Part shown: positions 1 to 7,664 of the stretch, in pieces
Position numbering within the stretch: the stretch's first letter is position 1
Layout of the letters: each line of letters opens with the position of its first letter
NCBI RefSeq assembly: GCF_016785185.1
Contig: NZ_JAEKDY010000098.1
Reading direction: 5' to 3' (one strand)
Source of the DNA: Heyndrickxia sporothermodurans
GTDB taxonomy: Bacteria; Bacillota; Bacilli; Bacillales; Bacillaceae_C
DNA length: 13,278 nt
The notes under the pieces: generated by a model
What the model saw: only the letters and a program-made list of their open reading frames with translations
The model's database searches: none
Told to the model about the DNA's origin: nothing
Translations under genes and position numbers: made by a program

Positions 1-127
1 TTTATATGCGTTGTTTGAATGGGGGCTTACTGGTCAACTACCATTATACAAGATTTGGGGAGGTACTTCTTTTTTTATCTCTTAAACCCCTTGATACACA
101 AGGGCTAAGAATTATGAAATTCATTCA
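1..127 (-). mobile_element. Insertion-sequence end, left copy (partial)
   Basis: Bases 2-127 are the reverse complement of 13153-13278, with no mismatch seen by eye over 126 bases. Beyond this the two flanks differ completely. The shared part contains a small inverted repeat (88-104, arms CCCTTG/CAAGGG) typical of subterminal IS structure. The element runs leftward out of the window and no transposase residue is visible. It abuts the broken small membrane gene at 105-218. The layout reminds me of IS1182-type elements in Firmicutes, but that family is a guess. The exact end could be a few bases inside position 127, and no target duplication can be checked. Confidence 0.75.
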
Positions 128-218
128 AAAATATAATTAATGCAAGAAAAGCAACTGCAATGATGACTACAATCCAAAAAAATGAACTACTGGATTTGTT
201 CGTATTTGTTTTCGACAT
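105..218 (-). pseudogene. Small membrane-anchor protein, 5' part cut by the IS
   Basis: An ATG at 218 follows a good ribosome binding site (AAAGGTG, 7-base spacing) and a plausible promoter at 262-290. The frame reads 37 codons: a polar Lys/Ser/Thr-rich start (residues 1-12), then one hydrophobic segment (about 13-31). It then crosses into the IS end at 127 and stops at a TAG (105-107) inside the IS. Only about 30 residues are therefore native, and the last 7 come from the IS. The shape, a short cytoplasmic N-terminus plus one membrane helix, fits the anchor of a larger extracellular protein such as a BdbD-like thiol oxidoreductase. That is speculation, since no catalytic domain is present. 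It could also be a complete small membrane protein that lost only a few residues. Confidence 0.5.
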
Positions 219-261
219 ATTTGCACACCTTTATAAAATATTGGTTTTGTAATTAGAGATA

Positions 262-290
262 GTTTTACATAAGATGAATAAGGACGTCAA
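262..290 (-). promoter_or_regulatory. Probable sigma-A promoter of the truncated small gene
   Basis: On the minus strand TTGACG (285-290) and TAAAAC (262-267) are separated by exactly 17 bases. They lie about 45 bases upstream of the ATG at 218 and just after the yceI-family terminator, so the small gene is probably transcribed on its own. Confidence 0.5.
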
Positions 291-325
291 GAAAATACCT
301 ATTATGTCACTATTTTGTAAAATAT

Positions 326-353
326 AAAAAAGGTGCCCGAAGACACCTTTTTA
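326..353 (-). terminator. Intrinsic terminator of the YceI-family gene
   Basis: On the minus strand a 6-bp stem GGTGTC/GGCACC closes a TTCG tetraloop. It is preceded by an A-run and followed by a T-run, and starts right at the stop codon at 354-356. This is a textbook rho-independent terminator. Confidence 0.9.
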
Positions 354-890
354 TTACGCTTCTTTAGCAGCTTCGATTTCAATCGCCACTTTTATTTCAT
401 CACCAACTAAAACACCGCCAGTTTCTAGAGCCGCATTCCATGTTAAGCCATAGTCACTACGTTTTAGTTTTCCTGTTGCACTGAAACCTACTTTTTCTGC
501 ACCGCTCATCGGATCTTTAGCTAGGCCTTCAAATGTAACAGAGAATGTTTCTGAACGTGTAACTCCATGAAGAGTAACATCACCGGTTACTTTATATTCA
601 TCATCATCCGTTTTTGTAATGTTTGTTGATTTAAATGTCATTGTTGGATAGTTTTCAACATCAAAGAAATCTGCTGAACGCAAATGGTTATCACGATCGC
701 TATTGCGAGTATCAATACTTGCTACATCGATGTTAAAGTCAATATTAGCTGTTGTTAAATCAGTTGGATCGGCTTCAACGCTTGCATTAAATTGTTGGAA
801 GGCACCTTTTACTTTAGATACCATCATATGTTTTACAGAAAAATCAATACTACTATGTGCTGTATCAACTGTCCATTTAGAAATTGTCAT
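354..890 (-). CDS. YceI-family lipocalin-like protein
   Basis: This 178-residue protein has the YceI-like domain over its whole length. It opens with WTVDTAHSSIDFSVKHMMV, the usual start of the family, and carries the middle segment HLRSADFFDVENYPTMTFKS and the later DVTLHGVT. The fold is an extended lipocalin-like beta barrel, and characterised relatives bind polyisoprenoid lipids. There is no signal peptide, so unlike E. coli YceI this one should be cytoplasmic, as is common in Bacilli. The ATG at 890 has a strong GGAGG site 8 bases upstream. The gene is monocistronic, with its own near-perfect promoter (962-990) and terminator (326-353). The family call is firm. The ligand and role in this organism are unknown; other Firmicute copies are often discussed in stress or isoprenoid/quinone contexts. 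Confidence 0.92.
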   Translation of the reverse strand: MTISKWTVDTAHSSIDFSVKHMMVSKVKGAFQQFNASVEADPTDLTTANIDFNIDVASIDTRNSDRDNHLRSADFFDVENYPTMTFKSTNITKTDDDEYKVTGDVTLHGVTRSETFSVTFEGLAKDPMSGAEKVGFSATGKLKRSDYGLTWNAALETGGVLVGDEIKVAIEIEAAKEA

Positions 891-961
891 TTTTCATTCC
901 TCCATTTATTTAATAACTTAATGTAAGTTGCTATATAAAATATACTTAATGATTTAAATTA

Positions 962-990
962 ATTATATTTTTTTCTATGGTATTTGTCAA
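962..990 (-). promoter_or_regulatory. Consensus sigma-A promoter of the YceI-family gene
   Basis: On the minus strand TTGACA (985-990) and TATAAT (962-967) match the consensus at all 12 positions, with a 17-base spacer (968-984) containing a 7-A run. The predicted transcript starts near 955, giving a 5' UTR of about 65 bases. No repressor palindrome is evident over the core. Confidence 0.85.
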
Positions 991-1071
991 TTCATTTTTA
1001 TATAAAAATGAAATTAAATTACTTTTTTATAGTTAGTTAAGTGAAGGGACTCTAATTAAATTCACCGTCCA

Positions 1072-1100
1072 TTGACTTCTTCCCTTCCTTTATGTAATAT
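1072..1100 (+). promoter_or_regulatory. Promoter of the glyS T-box transcript
   Basis: TTGACT (1072-1077) and TAATAT (1095-1100) are 17 bases apart and place the transcript start near 1107, immediately before the T-box leader. Bases 891-1071 otherwise hold only the divergent yceI-family promoter and AT-rich spacer. Confidence 0.75.
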
Positions 1101-1107
1101 AATCATA

Positions 1108-1325
1108 AAAAAACATAGACGACGTTGAAGGATCTATAGTAGCTAAAAATTGTCTTCTAAAGCGAATCAGGGATGGTGTAAGCCTGATAAGATGTTTTAG
1201 TGAAACGGCAATCTGGAGTCGTGTCTTGAAAGTGGATGTGCTTGTTTTGTACATCAACTGGGGTGGAACCGCGTGAGTACAGCTCTCGTCCCCAGGCAAT
1301 CATTGCCTGAGGATGGGAGCTTTTT
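1108..1325 (+). promoter_or_regulatory. T-box riboswitch, glycine-specific
   Basis: The leader carries the diagnostic T-box sequence GGGTGGAACCGCG at 1261-1273. Its bulge is TGGA (1264-1267), and the variable A suits the U discriminator base of bacterial tRNA-Gly. The upper stem I region is recognisable at 1160-1188 (AGCGA, then GATGGTGTAAGCC in the apical loop), as in glyQS T-boxes. The likely specifier is GGC at 1207-1209, a glycine codon, in the expected 3' strand of stem I. Uncharged tRNA-Gly would pair with the specifier and bulge and stabilise the antiterminator. Otherwise the terminator at 1281-1325 forms. The T-box call is firm, and the specifier position is inferred by comparison with known glyQS leaders. 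Confidence 0.93.
1281..1325 (+). terminator. T-box expression-platform terminator
   Basis: A long stem pairs 1281-1299 with 1303-1321 (arms ending CAGGCAA and TTGCCTG, with two G-U pairs and one mismatch) around a TCA loop, followed by a T-run. It overlaps the 3' side of the antiterminator, as required for T-box switching. Confidence 0.9.
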
Positions 1326-1354
1326 GATTTTTATAATAAAGGAGAGAATCGACT

Positions 1355-2737
1355 ATGTCAGTAAATATGGAACAAATCGTTTCACATGCGAAGCATCGCG
1401 GATTTGTATTTCCGGGTTCAGAAATATATGGAGGACTTGCAAACACATGGGATTATGGTCCTCTTGGAACAGAATTGAAAAACAATATTAAAAAGGCTTG
1501 GATGAAAAAGTTTGTTCAGGAATCCCCATATAATGTCGGTCTTGACTCTGCTATTTTAATGAACCCAAGAACATGGGAAGCATCAGGTCATATTGGAAAC
1601 TTCAACGACCCAATGATTGATTGTAAAAAGTGTAAAGCAAGACACCGTGCAGATAAATTAATTGAAAACGCAGCAGAAGAAAAAGGTGAAGAAATTATCG
1701 TAGACGGCCTCCCATTTGAAAAAATGGAAGAACTAATGAAAGAATATGACATTGCTTGTCCTGAGTGCGGCAGCAAAGATTTTACCGGTATTCGTCAATT
1801 CAATTTAATGTTTAAAACTTTCCAAGGCGTAACTGAAACAAGTACGAATGAAATTTTCCTTCGTCCTGAAACAGCACAAGGTATTTTCGTAAACTTTAAA
1901 AATGTTCAACGTACGATGCGTAAAAAGCTACCGTTTGGTATTGCCCAAATTGGTAAAAGCTTCCGTAATGAAATTACACCAGGTAACTTTACATTCCGAA
2001 CACGTGAATTTGAACAAATGGAGCTCGAATTCTTCTGTAAACCTGGCGAAGAATTAAAGTGGTTTGATTATTGGAAAGAGTTTGCGAAGAAATGGTTGCT
2101 TTCATTAGGAATAAAAGAAGAAAATCTTCGTCTTCGTGATCACTCTGAAGATGAGCTATCACACTATAGTAATGCAACGACTGATTTTGAATATAAATTC
2201 CCATTTGGCTGGGGAGAATTATGGGGTATTGCATCTAGAACAGATTATGACTTAAAACAACATATGCAATTCTCAGGTGAGGATTTCACTTATTTAGATC
2301 AAGAGACAAATGAAAGATTTGTACCTTATTGTATTGAACCATCACTTGGAGCTGATCGGGTGACACTTGCTTATTTAATCGATTCTTACGAAGAAGAAGC
2401 ATTAGAAGATGGTACATCAAGAACAGTGATGCATTTACATCCGGCTCTTGCACCATACAAAGCAGCTATCTTGCCATTATCGAAAAAGCTATCTGATGAA
2501 GCGCGCGAAATTTTTGCTGATCTTGCAAAACAATTCATGGTAGATTTCGATGAGACAGGCTCAATCGGTAAACGTTATCGTCGTCAAGATGAAATTGGTA
2601 CACCGTTCTGTATCACCTATGATTTTGACTCGAAGGAAGACCATATGGTAACCGTTCGTGATCGCGATACAATGGAACAAACACGATTGCCAATTTCGGA
2701 ATTAAAAAGCTTCTTAGAAGAAAAAATTCAATTTTAA
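1355..2737 (+). CDS. glyS: Glycyl-tRNA synthetase, single-chain (class II)
   Basis: The protein has 460 residues and attaches glycine to tRNA-Gly in the cytoplasm. It is the single-polypeptide, dimeric type found in Staphylococcus, eukaryotes and archaea, not the alpha-beta GlyQ/GlyS pair of B. subtilis. Visible signatures are the N-terminal GFVFPGSEIYGG; a Cys-pair insertion likely to hold zinc (C90, C93, C135, C138); class II motif 2, FRNE at 203-206; and motif 3, GADR at 332-335. The C-terminal anticodon-binding domain begins near LAPYKAAILPL (365-375). The ATG at 1355 follows AAAGGAG by about 10 bases. A second in-frame ATG at 1367 lacks a site as good. Expression should depend on the glycine T-box just upstream, which independently confirms the amino acid. 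A shared terminator follows at 2740-2784. Confidence 0.97.
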   Translation: MSVNMEQIVSHAKHRGFVFPGSEIYGGLANTWDYGPLGTELKNNIKKAWMKKFVQESPYNVGLDSAILMNPRTWEASGHIGNFNDPMIDCKKCKARHRADKLIENAAEEKGEEIIVDGLPFEKMEELMKEYDIACPECGSKDFTGIRQFNLMFKTFQGVTETSTNEIFLRPETAQGIFVNFKNVQRTMRKKLPFGIAQIGKSFRNEITPGNFTFRTREFEQMELEFFCKPGEELKWFDYWKEFAKKWLLSLGIKEENLRLRDHSEDELSHYSNATTDFEYKFPFGWGELWGIASRTDYDLKQHMQFSGEDFTYLDQETNERFVPYCIEPSLGADRVTLAYLIDSYEEEALEDGTSRTVMHLHPALAPYKAAILPLSKKLSDEAREIFADLAKQFMVDFDETGSIGKRYRRQDEIGTPFCITYDFDSKEDHMVTVRDRDTMEQTRLPISELKSFLEEKIQF

Positions 2738-2739
2738 TA

Positions 2740-2784
2740 AAAAAGAAGGGCCCCAACTGATGAAATTTTGGAGCCCTCTTTTTA
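2740..2784. terminator. Bidirectional terminator between glyS and the DUF3231 gene
   Basis: AAAAGAAGGGCCCCAA pairs with TTTGGAGCCCTCTTTTT, with one bulged A and one wobble pair. The hairpin has an A-run on one side and a T-run on the other, so it can end both converging transcripts. Confidence 0.88.
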
Positions 2785-2786
2785 AT

Positions 2787-3785
2787 TTACTTTTCAAGTT
2801 TTTTCCTATTAGGAACGGAAGGAGGTTCTTCCAACCATTTTCGTTCTACCGCTAGCTTAAATCCTTTTTTCAAATATAATAAAATTTCTCCAATTAGCTT
2901 GCTATATTCTCCTGATAAATCGGTTCGTAATGAACCGGATAATGCATGGCCAATTAAAGTAATATCAATAGCATTTAATACATTAAACAAATTCATAATT
3001 AGCTTATTTGAAAAAGGGGAAATCTTAGAATCGGTCACTTCCATGTTAACCGATACAATTCCGAGAAGATCTTCAGCCTTTAATAATTCATTAAAATAAT
3101 CGATTTGTTTTAATGAGATATCCTTGCCTTTTTTAATATAGTTTTTAATTTCTTTATCCTTAACTACCTGTAATAGCCCTGTACATAGCACTATTGAAAA
3201 GTAATTTCGTTCAATATTGTAGAAAATTTCCGTTAGTTCATTTACGTTTAACGGTCTGTCTTTATACAGTAACCCGCTTATGTATGATGAAGTTTCAATA
3301 TAATTTACTTCTGTCGGGTATGGAATATTCGGCGGTCTGTCATAAAGCCCTTTCGACAACAATAAAGCTGTTGAATCCCCGTACAGTTTAGAGGCCCCCT
3401 GGAGGGAATCAGTAAAGAATGCAATCATGTCTTTTCTTGATAAATTCACAAGTGCAAACGAATAAAAAATCATATCCATTCTCGCCAAATTATATAAAAA
3501 GCTTAAAGCGAAAGGATCGTAGAAAAGGGGTGGAGCGGTTAAGTCAATATCCTTATCGGTAAACCCGTTTGGAACAGGTAGTTTTTCTTGAGAAAAGATA
3601 GAGTTGAGTCTCTTTATCCGTAAATTAGTGGAATCTAATGTATTTTGAAGCATATCTTTCATCTCTTGGTCTTTTATATGATGCAGAAAATAAATAAGAA
3701 GACAGCGAGTCATTGTACTGTTCATGTAAGTAGACCAAAGGCTACCGATTTCGGCGCTAGTTAATCGTATATGTTTTTCCGCCAT
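2787..3785 (-). CDS. DUF3231 family protein, two-repeat helical
   Basis: This 332-residue, almost all-helical protein has the features I associate with DUF3231, a Bacillales family of unknown function. It consists of two similar halves (about 1-168 and 175-325), each resembling a ferritin-like four-helix bundle. The first half contains the family-typical PVPNGF (70-75) followed by the FYDPF region. There is no signal peptide and no convincing membrane helix, so it is probably cytoplasmic. Many Bacillus genomes carry several paralogues, often linked to sporulation or stress, but no molecular role is established. The ATG at 3785 follows AAAAGGAG by about 10 bases. It lies 86 bases downstream of lysP on the same strand, beyond the lysP terminator. 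I see no clear promoter in that gap, so read-through from lysP or a sporulation-type promoter is possible. Confidence 0.8.
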   Translation of the reverse strand: MAEKHIRLTSAEIGSLWSTYMNSTMTRCLLIYFLHHIKDQEMKDMLQNTLDSTNLRIKRLNSIFSQEKLPVPNGFTDKDIDLTAPPLFYDPFALSFLYNLARMDMIFYSFALVNLSRKDMIAFFTDSLQGASKLYGDSTALLLSKGLYDRPPNIPYPTEVNYIETSSYISGLLYKDRPLNVNELTEIFYNIERNYFSIVLCTGLLQVVKDKEIKNYIKKGKDISLKQIDYFNELLKAEDLLGIVSVNMEVTDSKISPFSNKLIMNLFNVLNAIDITLIGHALSGSLRTDLSGEYSKLIGEILLYLKKGFKLAVERKWLEEPPSVPNRKKLEK

Positions 3786-3848
3786 TAGGTCATCACTCCT
3801 TTTCCTTATATTTTGATGTCATATCTCTTTTTATACTTGAAATAAGAA

Positions 3849-3868
3849 AGACCGTCTAAAGACGGTCT
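3849..3868 (-). terminator. lysP terminator
   Basis: A perfect 8-bp stem AGACCGTC/GACGGTCT with a 4-base loop lies just after the lysP stop. On the minus strand it runs into a TTCTTATTT tail. Confidence 0.88.
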
Positions 3869-3871
3869 GAT

Positions 3872-5329
3872 TTAATTAATATATTTTTCAGTACTGAAAT
3901 CACACTGTTCAAGTGGAACGATTCTCGTTTTTTTAATAAATTTGTAACTCAACCATACAATAATAAATAGTGGTAATCCAATATACGATACTAAAACACT
4001 TGTCCAATCAATTTTATCTCCTAAAAAGGCAGAATAATTTTGACCAAGGATGACAAACGCACAGAGTATGAAAGCGAAAATAGGACCAAATGGGAACAAC
4101 TTAGAACGATAAGGTAAATCATTTAAATCCTTTCCTTGAGCTACATATGCTTTTCGAAATCGATAATGGCTGATGGCAATGCCGAGCCATGCAATAAAGC
4201 CGGACATCCCTGATGCATTTAATAACCAAACATAGACGACTCCATCACCGAAGAAGGATGCTAAAAACGCTAAAGTTCCAACTAAAGCTGTGACAATTAA
4301 TGCATTCGCAGGTACACCATTCTTATTTAATTTTGCTAAAAACTTCGGTGCTTTTCCGTCACGAGCTAAATCCCAAAGCATCCGGGTCGATGCATACATT
4401 CCTGAATTTCCGGCCGATAATACAGCTGTTAAAATAATGGCATTCATGACAGAAGCCGCAAAGGCAATTCCCGCTTTATCAAAAATAATTGTAAATGGAC
4501 TCATTGCGACATCATCGGTTGCTAAGTTCTTATCTGTATACGGAATAAGTAAACCAATGACTAAAATGGCTAACACATAAAACAATAGGATACGCCAGAA
4601 TACTTGACGAACGGCTTTTGGAATATTTTTTTCAGGATCGTCACTTTCTCCGGCTGCAACGCCAAGAAGCTCAGTCCCTTGGAAGGAAAATCCCGCAGCC
4701 ATAAATATCCCAAGCGTAGACATAAATCCACCATGGAATGGTGCATCACCAATCGTAAAGTTTTTAAAACCAACTGGTTCGCCGCCCATAATTCCAAATA
4801 TCATCAAAAATCCTGTAATAATAAATACGATGACCGTAATGACTTTAATAAGGGAAAACCAAAATTCGGCTTCTCCAAAACCTTTAACAGATAGATAATT
4901 TAATAGAAACATAATTACTAAACAAATACTGCTCCAAATAAGTGAAGGAGTATGTGGAAACCAAAACTTCATTATAATTGTAACGGCGGATAATTCCGCA
5001 GCAATTGTGATTGCCCAGTTGTACCAGTAGTTCCAGCCAAGTGCAAATCCGAGTGAAGGATCGACAAATTTTGATGCATATGTGCTGAATGTTCCGGATA
5101 CAGGCATGTATGCCGCCATCTCTGCAAGGCTAGTCATTAAAAAGTAAACCATAATACCAATTAATAAGTAAGATACAATAACTCCACCCGGACCGGCAGT
5201 GTGAATGGCACCGCCACTGGCCAAAAATAGACCGGTCCCAATCGTACCGCCAAGGGAGATCATTGATAAATGTCGGGATTTTAATTTGCGTTTAAGTTGT
5301 TGTGTGCTATTTTCTTTCGATGTTTGCAT
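3872..5329 (-). CDS. lysP: Lysine-specific permease (APC superfamily, AAT family)
   Basis: From the ATG at 5329 the protein has 485 residues, close to E. coli LysP (489), and about 12 hydrophobic helices. It carries the family's unwound first helix GGTIGTGLF (27-35), the LAEMAAYMPVSGTF segment, and the AAT signature GTELLGVAAGESDDPEKNIPKAV region (218-240). It should import lysine with protons. Specificity rests on the lysine riboswitch in its leader plus LysP-like sequence. The frame is open up to 5416, but that would place the start inside the riboswitch and terminator (5372-5640). The 5329 start instead follows the terminator and has GGGAG about 12 bases upstream, a slightly long spacing. 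The terminator at 3849-3868 follows. Other basic amino-acid permeases are the main alternative. Confidence 0.9.
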   Translation of the reverse strand: MQTSKENSTQQLKRKLKSRHLSMISLGGTIGTGLFLASGGAIHTAGPGGVIVSYLLIGIMVYFLMTSLAEMAAYMPVSGTFSTYASKFVDPSLGFALGWNYWYNWAITIAAELSAVTIIMKFWFPHTPSLIWSSICLVIMFLLNYLSVKGFGEAEFWFSLIKVITVIVFIITGFLMIFGIMGGEPVGFKNFTIGDAPFHGGFMSTLGIFMAAGFSFQGTELLGVAAGESDDPEKNIPKAVRQVFWRILLFYVLAILVIGLLIPYTDKNLATDDVAMSPFTIIFDKAGIAFAASVMNAIILTAVLSAGNSGMYASTRMLWDLARDGKAPKFLAKLNKNGVPANALIVTALVGTLAFLASFFGDGVVYVWLLNASGMSGFIAWLGIAISHYRFRKAYVAQGKDLNDLPYRSKLFPFGPIFAFILCAFVILGQNYSAFLGDKIDWTSVLVSYIGLPLFIIVWLSYKFIKKTRIVPLEQCDFSTEKYIN

Positions 5330-5371
5330 GTGGTTGTTACACTCCCTTAAAAAATATTGGAAGGAGTGGGG

Positions 5372-5408
5372 AAAAAATAAAAATGCCGTCAAAAAGGTTC
5401 GACGACAT
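5372..5408 (-). terminator. Lysine-riboswitch expression-platform terminator
   Basis: On the minus strand ATGTCGTC (5401-5408) pairs with GACGGCAT (5383-5390), with one wobble, around a loop rich in T. It is followed by a T-rich tract. It lies between the aptamer and the lysP ATG, so lysine binding can end transcription early. Confidence 0.88.
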
Positions 5409-5411
5409 TGT

Positions 5412-5645
5412 AACACCCCGCATCATACCTTCCGAAGATAGCTCAACACGTTTAGTTGGAATCAATAAACGTGACAGTTCTGTTCCTATTCGGAGACAGC
5501 CCCAGCCGATATATCCAAAAGAGAAGTATCGGCTTCGGCAGCTATTCCTTTCAAGCGGAGTCATCGAAATCTTTTGTTTCTCGTCCGTCCTACTCTTAAT
5601 AGCCGCGACCTCTACCCCATCGGTTTGATGAGGATTTTTTATTAT
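5412..5645 (-). promoter_or_regulatory. Lysine riboswitch (L box)
   Basis: Read on the minus strand, the leader carries the L-box conserved blocks in order: GGGGTAGAGGTCGCG, TTAAGAGTA, GATGACTCCGC, GAAAGGAATAGCTGCCGAAGC, GGCTGGGGCTGTC and GAACAGAACTGTCACG. The closing P1 helix is plausible, with CATCA near the 5' end (5625-5636) opposite TGATG near the 3' end (5412-5429). Lysine binding should favour the terminator at 5372-5408 and switch lysP off. I recognise this by conserved sequence blocks only and have not folded it. Apparent reading frames on either strand here are by-products of the structured RNA. Confidence 0.93.
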
Positions 5646-5663
5646 TAAGTTATACAATTTACT

Positions 5664-5691
5664 ATTATAGAATAATTTTACGATTTTGCAA
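5664..5691 (-). promoter_or_regulatory. Promoter of the lysine riboswitch-lysP transcript
   Basis: On the minus strand TTGCAA (5686-5691) and TATAAT (5664-5669) are 16 bases apart. The predicted start near 5656 falls just before the aptamer. Confidence 0.7.
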
Positions 5692-5711
5692 TAGAGAAAT
5701 TTGGTAATCGC

Positions 5712-7532
5712 TTATTTCTTAAATTTATACGGAAGTGTAGCAACGACAATATCTTTTCTCCATAAAAGTCTCGCGCGAATTAATAATGCTGATTGATTGT
5801 GTAAAATATTGTGCCATCTTTTTTTCGGTATAAATTGAGGAACAAGGACTGTAACCATATAATGATTTTTAATAGCTTTAGCCTGAACAGTTTCTAAAAA
5901 CTTATTTAATGGATAGATGATGCTTCGATAGGATGAATATAATGTCACTAATCGAACCCCATTGTTTAGCTCTTCCCACTTTTTCTCCATTTTCTTCTCA
6001 TCTTCTTTATCAAAAGCAATATAAACAGCAATTACTTGATCTGTCAACGATTTTGCATAATTAATGGATCGTTCAACAACAGTTGTGACACCAGCGATAG
6101 GAACAATAAACACGTTTCCTTCAATATCTTGGGCAATTGGTTGAGATACACGTAATTGCTCACCAACTGCATCATAATGACGTTTAATTTTATGAAAGAT
6201 GAAGACAACAATTGGTAAGAAAATCACGACAGCCCACACATGATGAAGCTTTGTTACAAAAAGGATGGTCAATACGAGAAATGAAATTAACGCACCGACT
6301 AAATTCGTAATTAACTTAATCACCCATCCCTCAGGCTTTTGTCTTATCCACTTCAAGATCATTCCTGTTTGGGAAAGTGTAAAAGGAATGAATACACCTA
6401 CCGCATATAAAGGAATTAAATGCTCTGTTTTCCCTTTAAAAGCAATAATAAGAATAATCGAAGCAACACTTAAGAAAATAATCCCGTTTGAATAACCTAA
6501 ACGATCTCCTCTTATTGAGAACATTCGAGGCATGTATTTATCTTTTGCTAAGCTATAGGCTAACATCGGGAATGCTGAAAATCCTGTATTCGCTGCAAGA
6601 ACTAAAATTAAGGCAGTTGTCCCTTGGACGAAATAATAAAGGAAATTACGCCCAAATGTTTGTGCAGCAATTTGTGAAACGACCGTCTCGTTTCCTTTTG
6701 GAGCAATTCCAAACCAATAGGCTAAAAATGTTATCCCTGTAAAAAGAATTGCAAGGAGTATTCCCATCAAGGCAAGGGTAGCAGCAGCGTTTTTGGCAGC
6801 AGGTTTTCTAAAATTGGGAACTGCATTCGATATCGCTTCTACTCCGGTAAGAGCGGAACAGCCTGATGAAAAGGCTCTTAATAGTAAAAATAACGAAATC
6901 CCTGCAACGGGTGTCCCCAGAGATGTGTGTAGGTTTGGTGATACTTGCCCAGTTGCGATTTTAAACATTCCTACGAAGATCATCATGACTAATGCAAACA
7001 CAAACAAATACACAGGATAGGCAAGAACTGAAGCCGATTCGGTTAAACCACGTAAATTCAAAATGGTAATTAAAATGACTAAGATAATTGCGATAAGAAC
7101 ACTATGTTCATGCAAAATAGGAAATGCAGACGTAATTGCATCTGTACCAGCTGAAATACTAACGGCTACCGTTAAAATATAGTCGACTAATAAAGATCCG
7201 CCAGCAATTAACCCTGGATTCTCCCCAAGATTTTCTTTAGAAACGATATAAGCCCCTCCACCTTGTGGATAGGAAAAAATAATTTGTCGGTAAGACAAAA
7301 TCAGTGCAGTTAATAGAAACAAAACACCGATGGCAATCGGGATGTTGTACCAGAATGCCATTGTGCTTACAGTTGCTAAAACGATTAATATTTGTTCAGT
7401 CCCATATGCTACTGAAGATAATGCATCTGATGATAATATGGCTAACGCTTTTAACCTCGTTAATTTTTGTTCACCTAGTTCATGAGATTTTAAAGGTCTT
7501 CCGATTAAAAAACGTTTGATTGAACTGTACAT
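5712..7532 (-). CDS. kimA: High-affinity potassium importer KimA
   Basis: The 606-residue protein is nearly collinear with my memory of B. subtilis KimA (formerly YdaO, 607 aa), a proton-coupled K+ importer of the KUP group. An APC-fold membrane domain of about 12 helices (to about 440) is followed by a cytoplasmic domain related to universal stress proteins (about 460-606). D36, Y43, T121 and S125, which I recall as K+-binding or coupling residues in B. subtilis KimA, are all present. The start at 7532 (MYSSIKRF) is chosen over an in-frame start at 7562 because AAGGAG lies about 10 bases upstream and the family begins there. A cyclic-di-AMP riboswitch precedes it. This second messenger rises with K+ and shuts KimA off. 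No hairpin terminator is visible between its stop and the lysP promoter. Confidence 0.96.
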   Translation of the reverse strand: MYSSIKRFLIGRPLKSHELGEQKLTRLKALAILSSDALSSVAYGTEQILIVLATVSTMAFWYNIPIAIGVLFLLTALILSYRQIIFSYPQGGGAYIVSKENLGENPGLIAGGSLLVDYILTVAVSISAGTDAITSAFPILHEHSVLIAIILVILITILNLRGLTESASVLAYPVYLFVFALVMMIFVGMFKIATGQVSPNLHTSLGTPVAGISLFLLLRAFSSGCSALTGVEAISNAVPNFRKPAAKNAAATLALMGILLAILFTGITFLAYWFGIAPKGNETVVSQIAAQTFGRNFLYYFVQGTTALILVLAANTGFSAFPMLAYSLAKDKYMPRMFSIRGDRLGYSNGIIFLSVASIILIIAFKGKTEHLIPLYAVGVFIPFTLSQTGMILKWIRQKPEGWVIKLITNLVGALISFLVLTILFVTKLHHVWAVVIFLPIVVFIFHKIKRHYDAVGEQLRVSQPIAQDIEGNVFIVPIAGVTTVVERSINYAKSLTDQVIAVYIAFDKEDEKKMEKKWEELNNGVRLVTLYSSYRSIIYPLNKFLETVQAKAIKNHYMVTVLVPQFIPKKRWHNILHNQSALLIRARLLWRKDIVVATLPYKFKK

Positions 7533-7664
7533 TGAATGTAGTCTCCTTATAATCAATCTCAAAGTTATCTTTTACTTTTATTCATGGCTTACCCGTGAAA
7601 AATAAATTTTTACCGTTTAAGATGTAAAATGATTCCTCCTCGAGCTATCTAGTTAAATTTGCAC

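Noticed and set aside
703..921. Plus-strand frame opposite the YceI-family gene
   Set aside because: It is a shadow of a well-conserved protein on the other strand, as are the frames opposite lysP, kimA and glnQ.
1090..1491. Frames on either strand overlapping the T-box and the start of glyS
   Set aside because: The region is explained by the T-box leader and the glyS frame, and neither extra frame has a ribosome binding site or a recognisable product.
5302..5657. Open frames on both strands over the lysP leader
   Set aside because: They lie across the lysine riboswitch and its terminator. The sequence conservation there is that of a structured RNA, and the frames have no protein-like features.
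7620..7645. Possible leader peptide behind a GAGGAGG sequence in the kimA leader
   Set aside because: No ATG, GTG or TTG lies at a usable distance on that strand.
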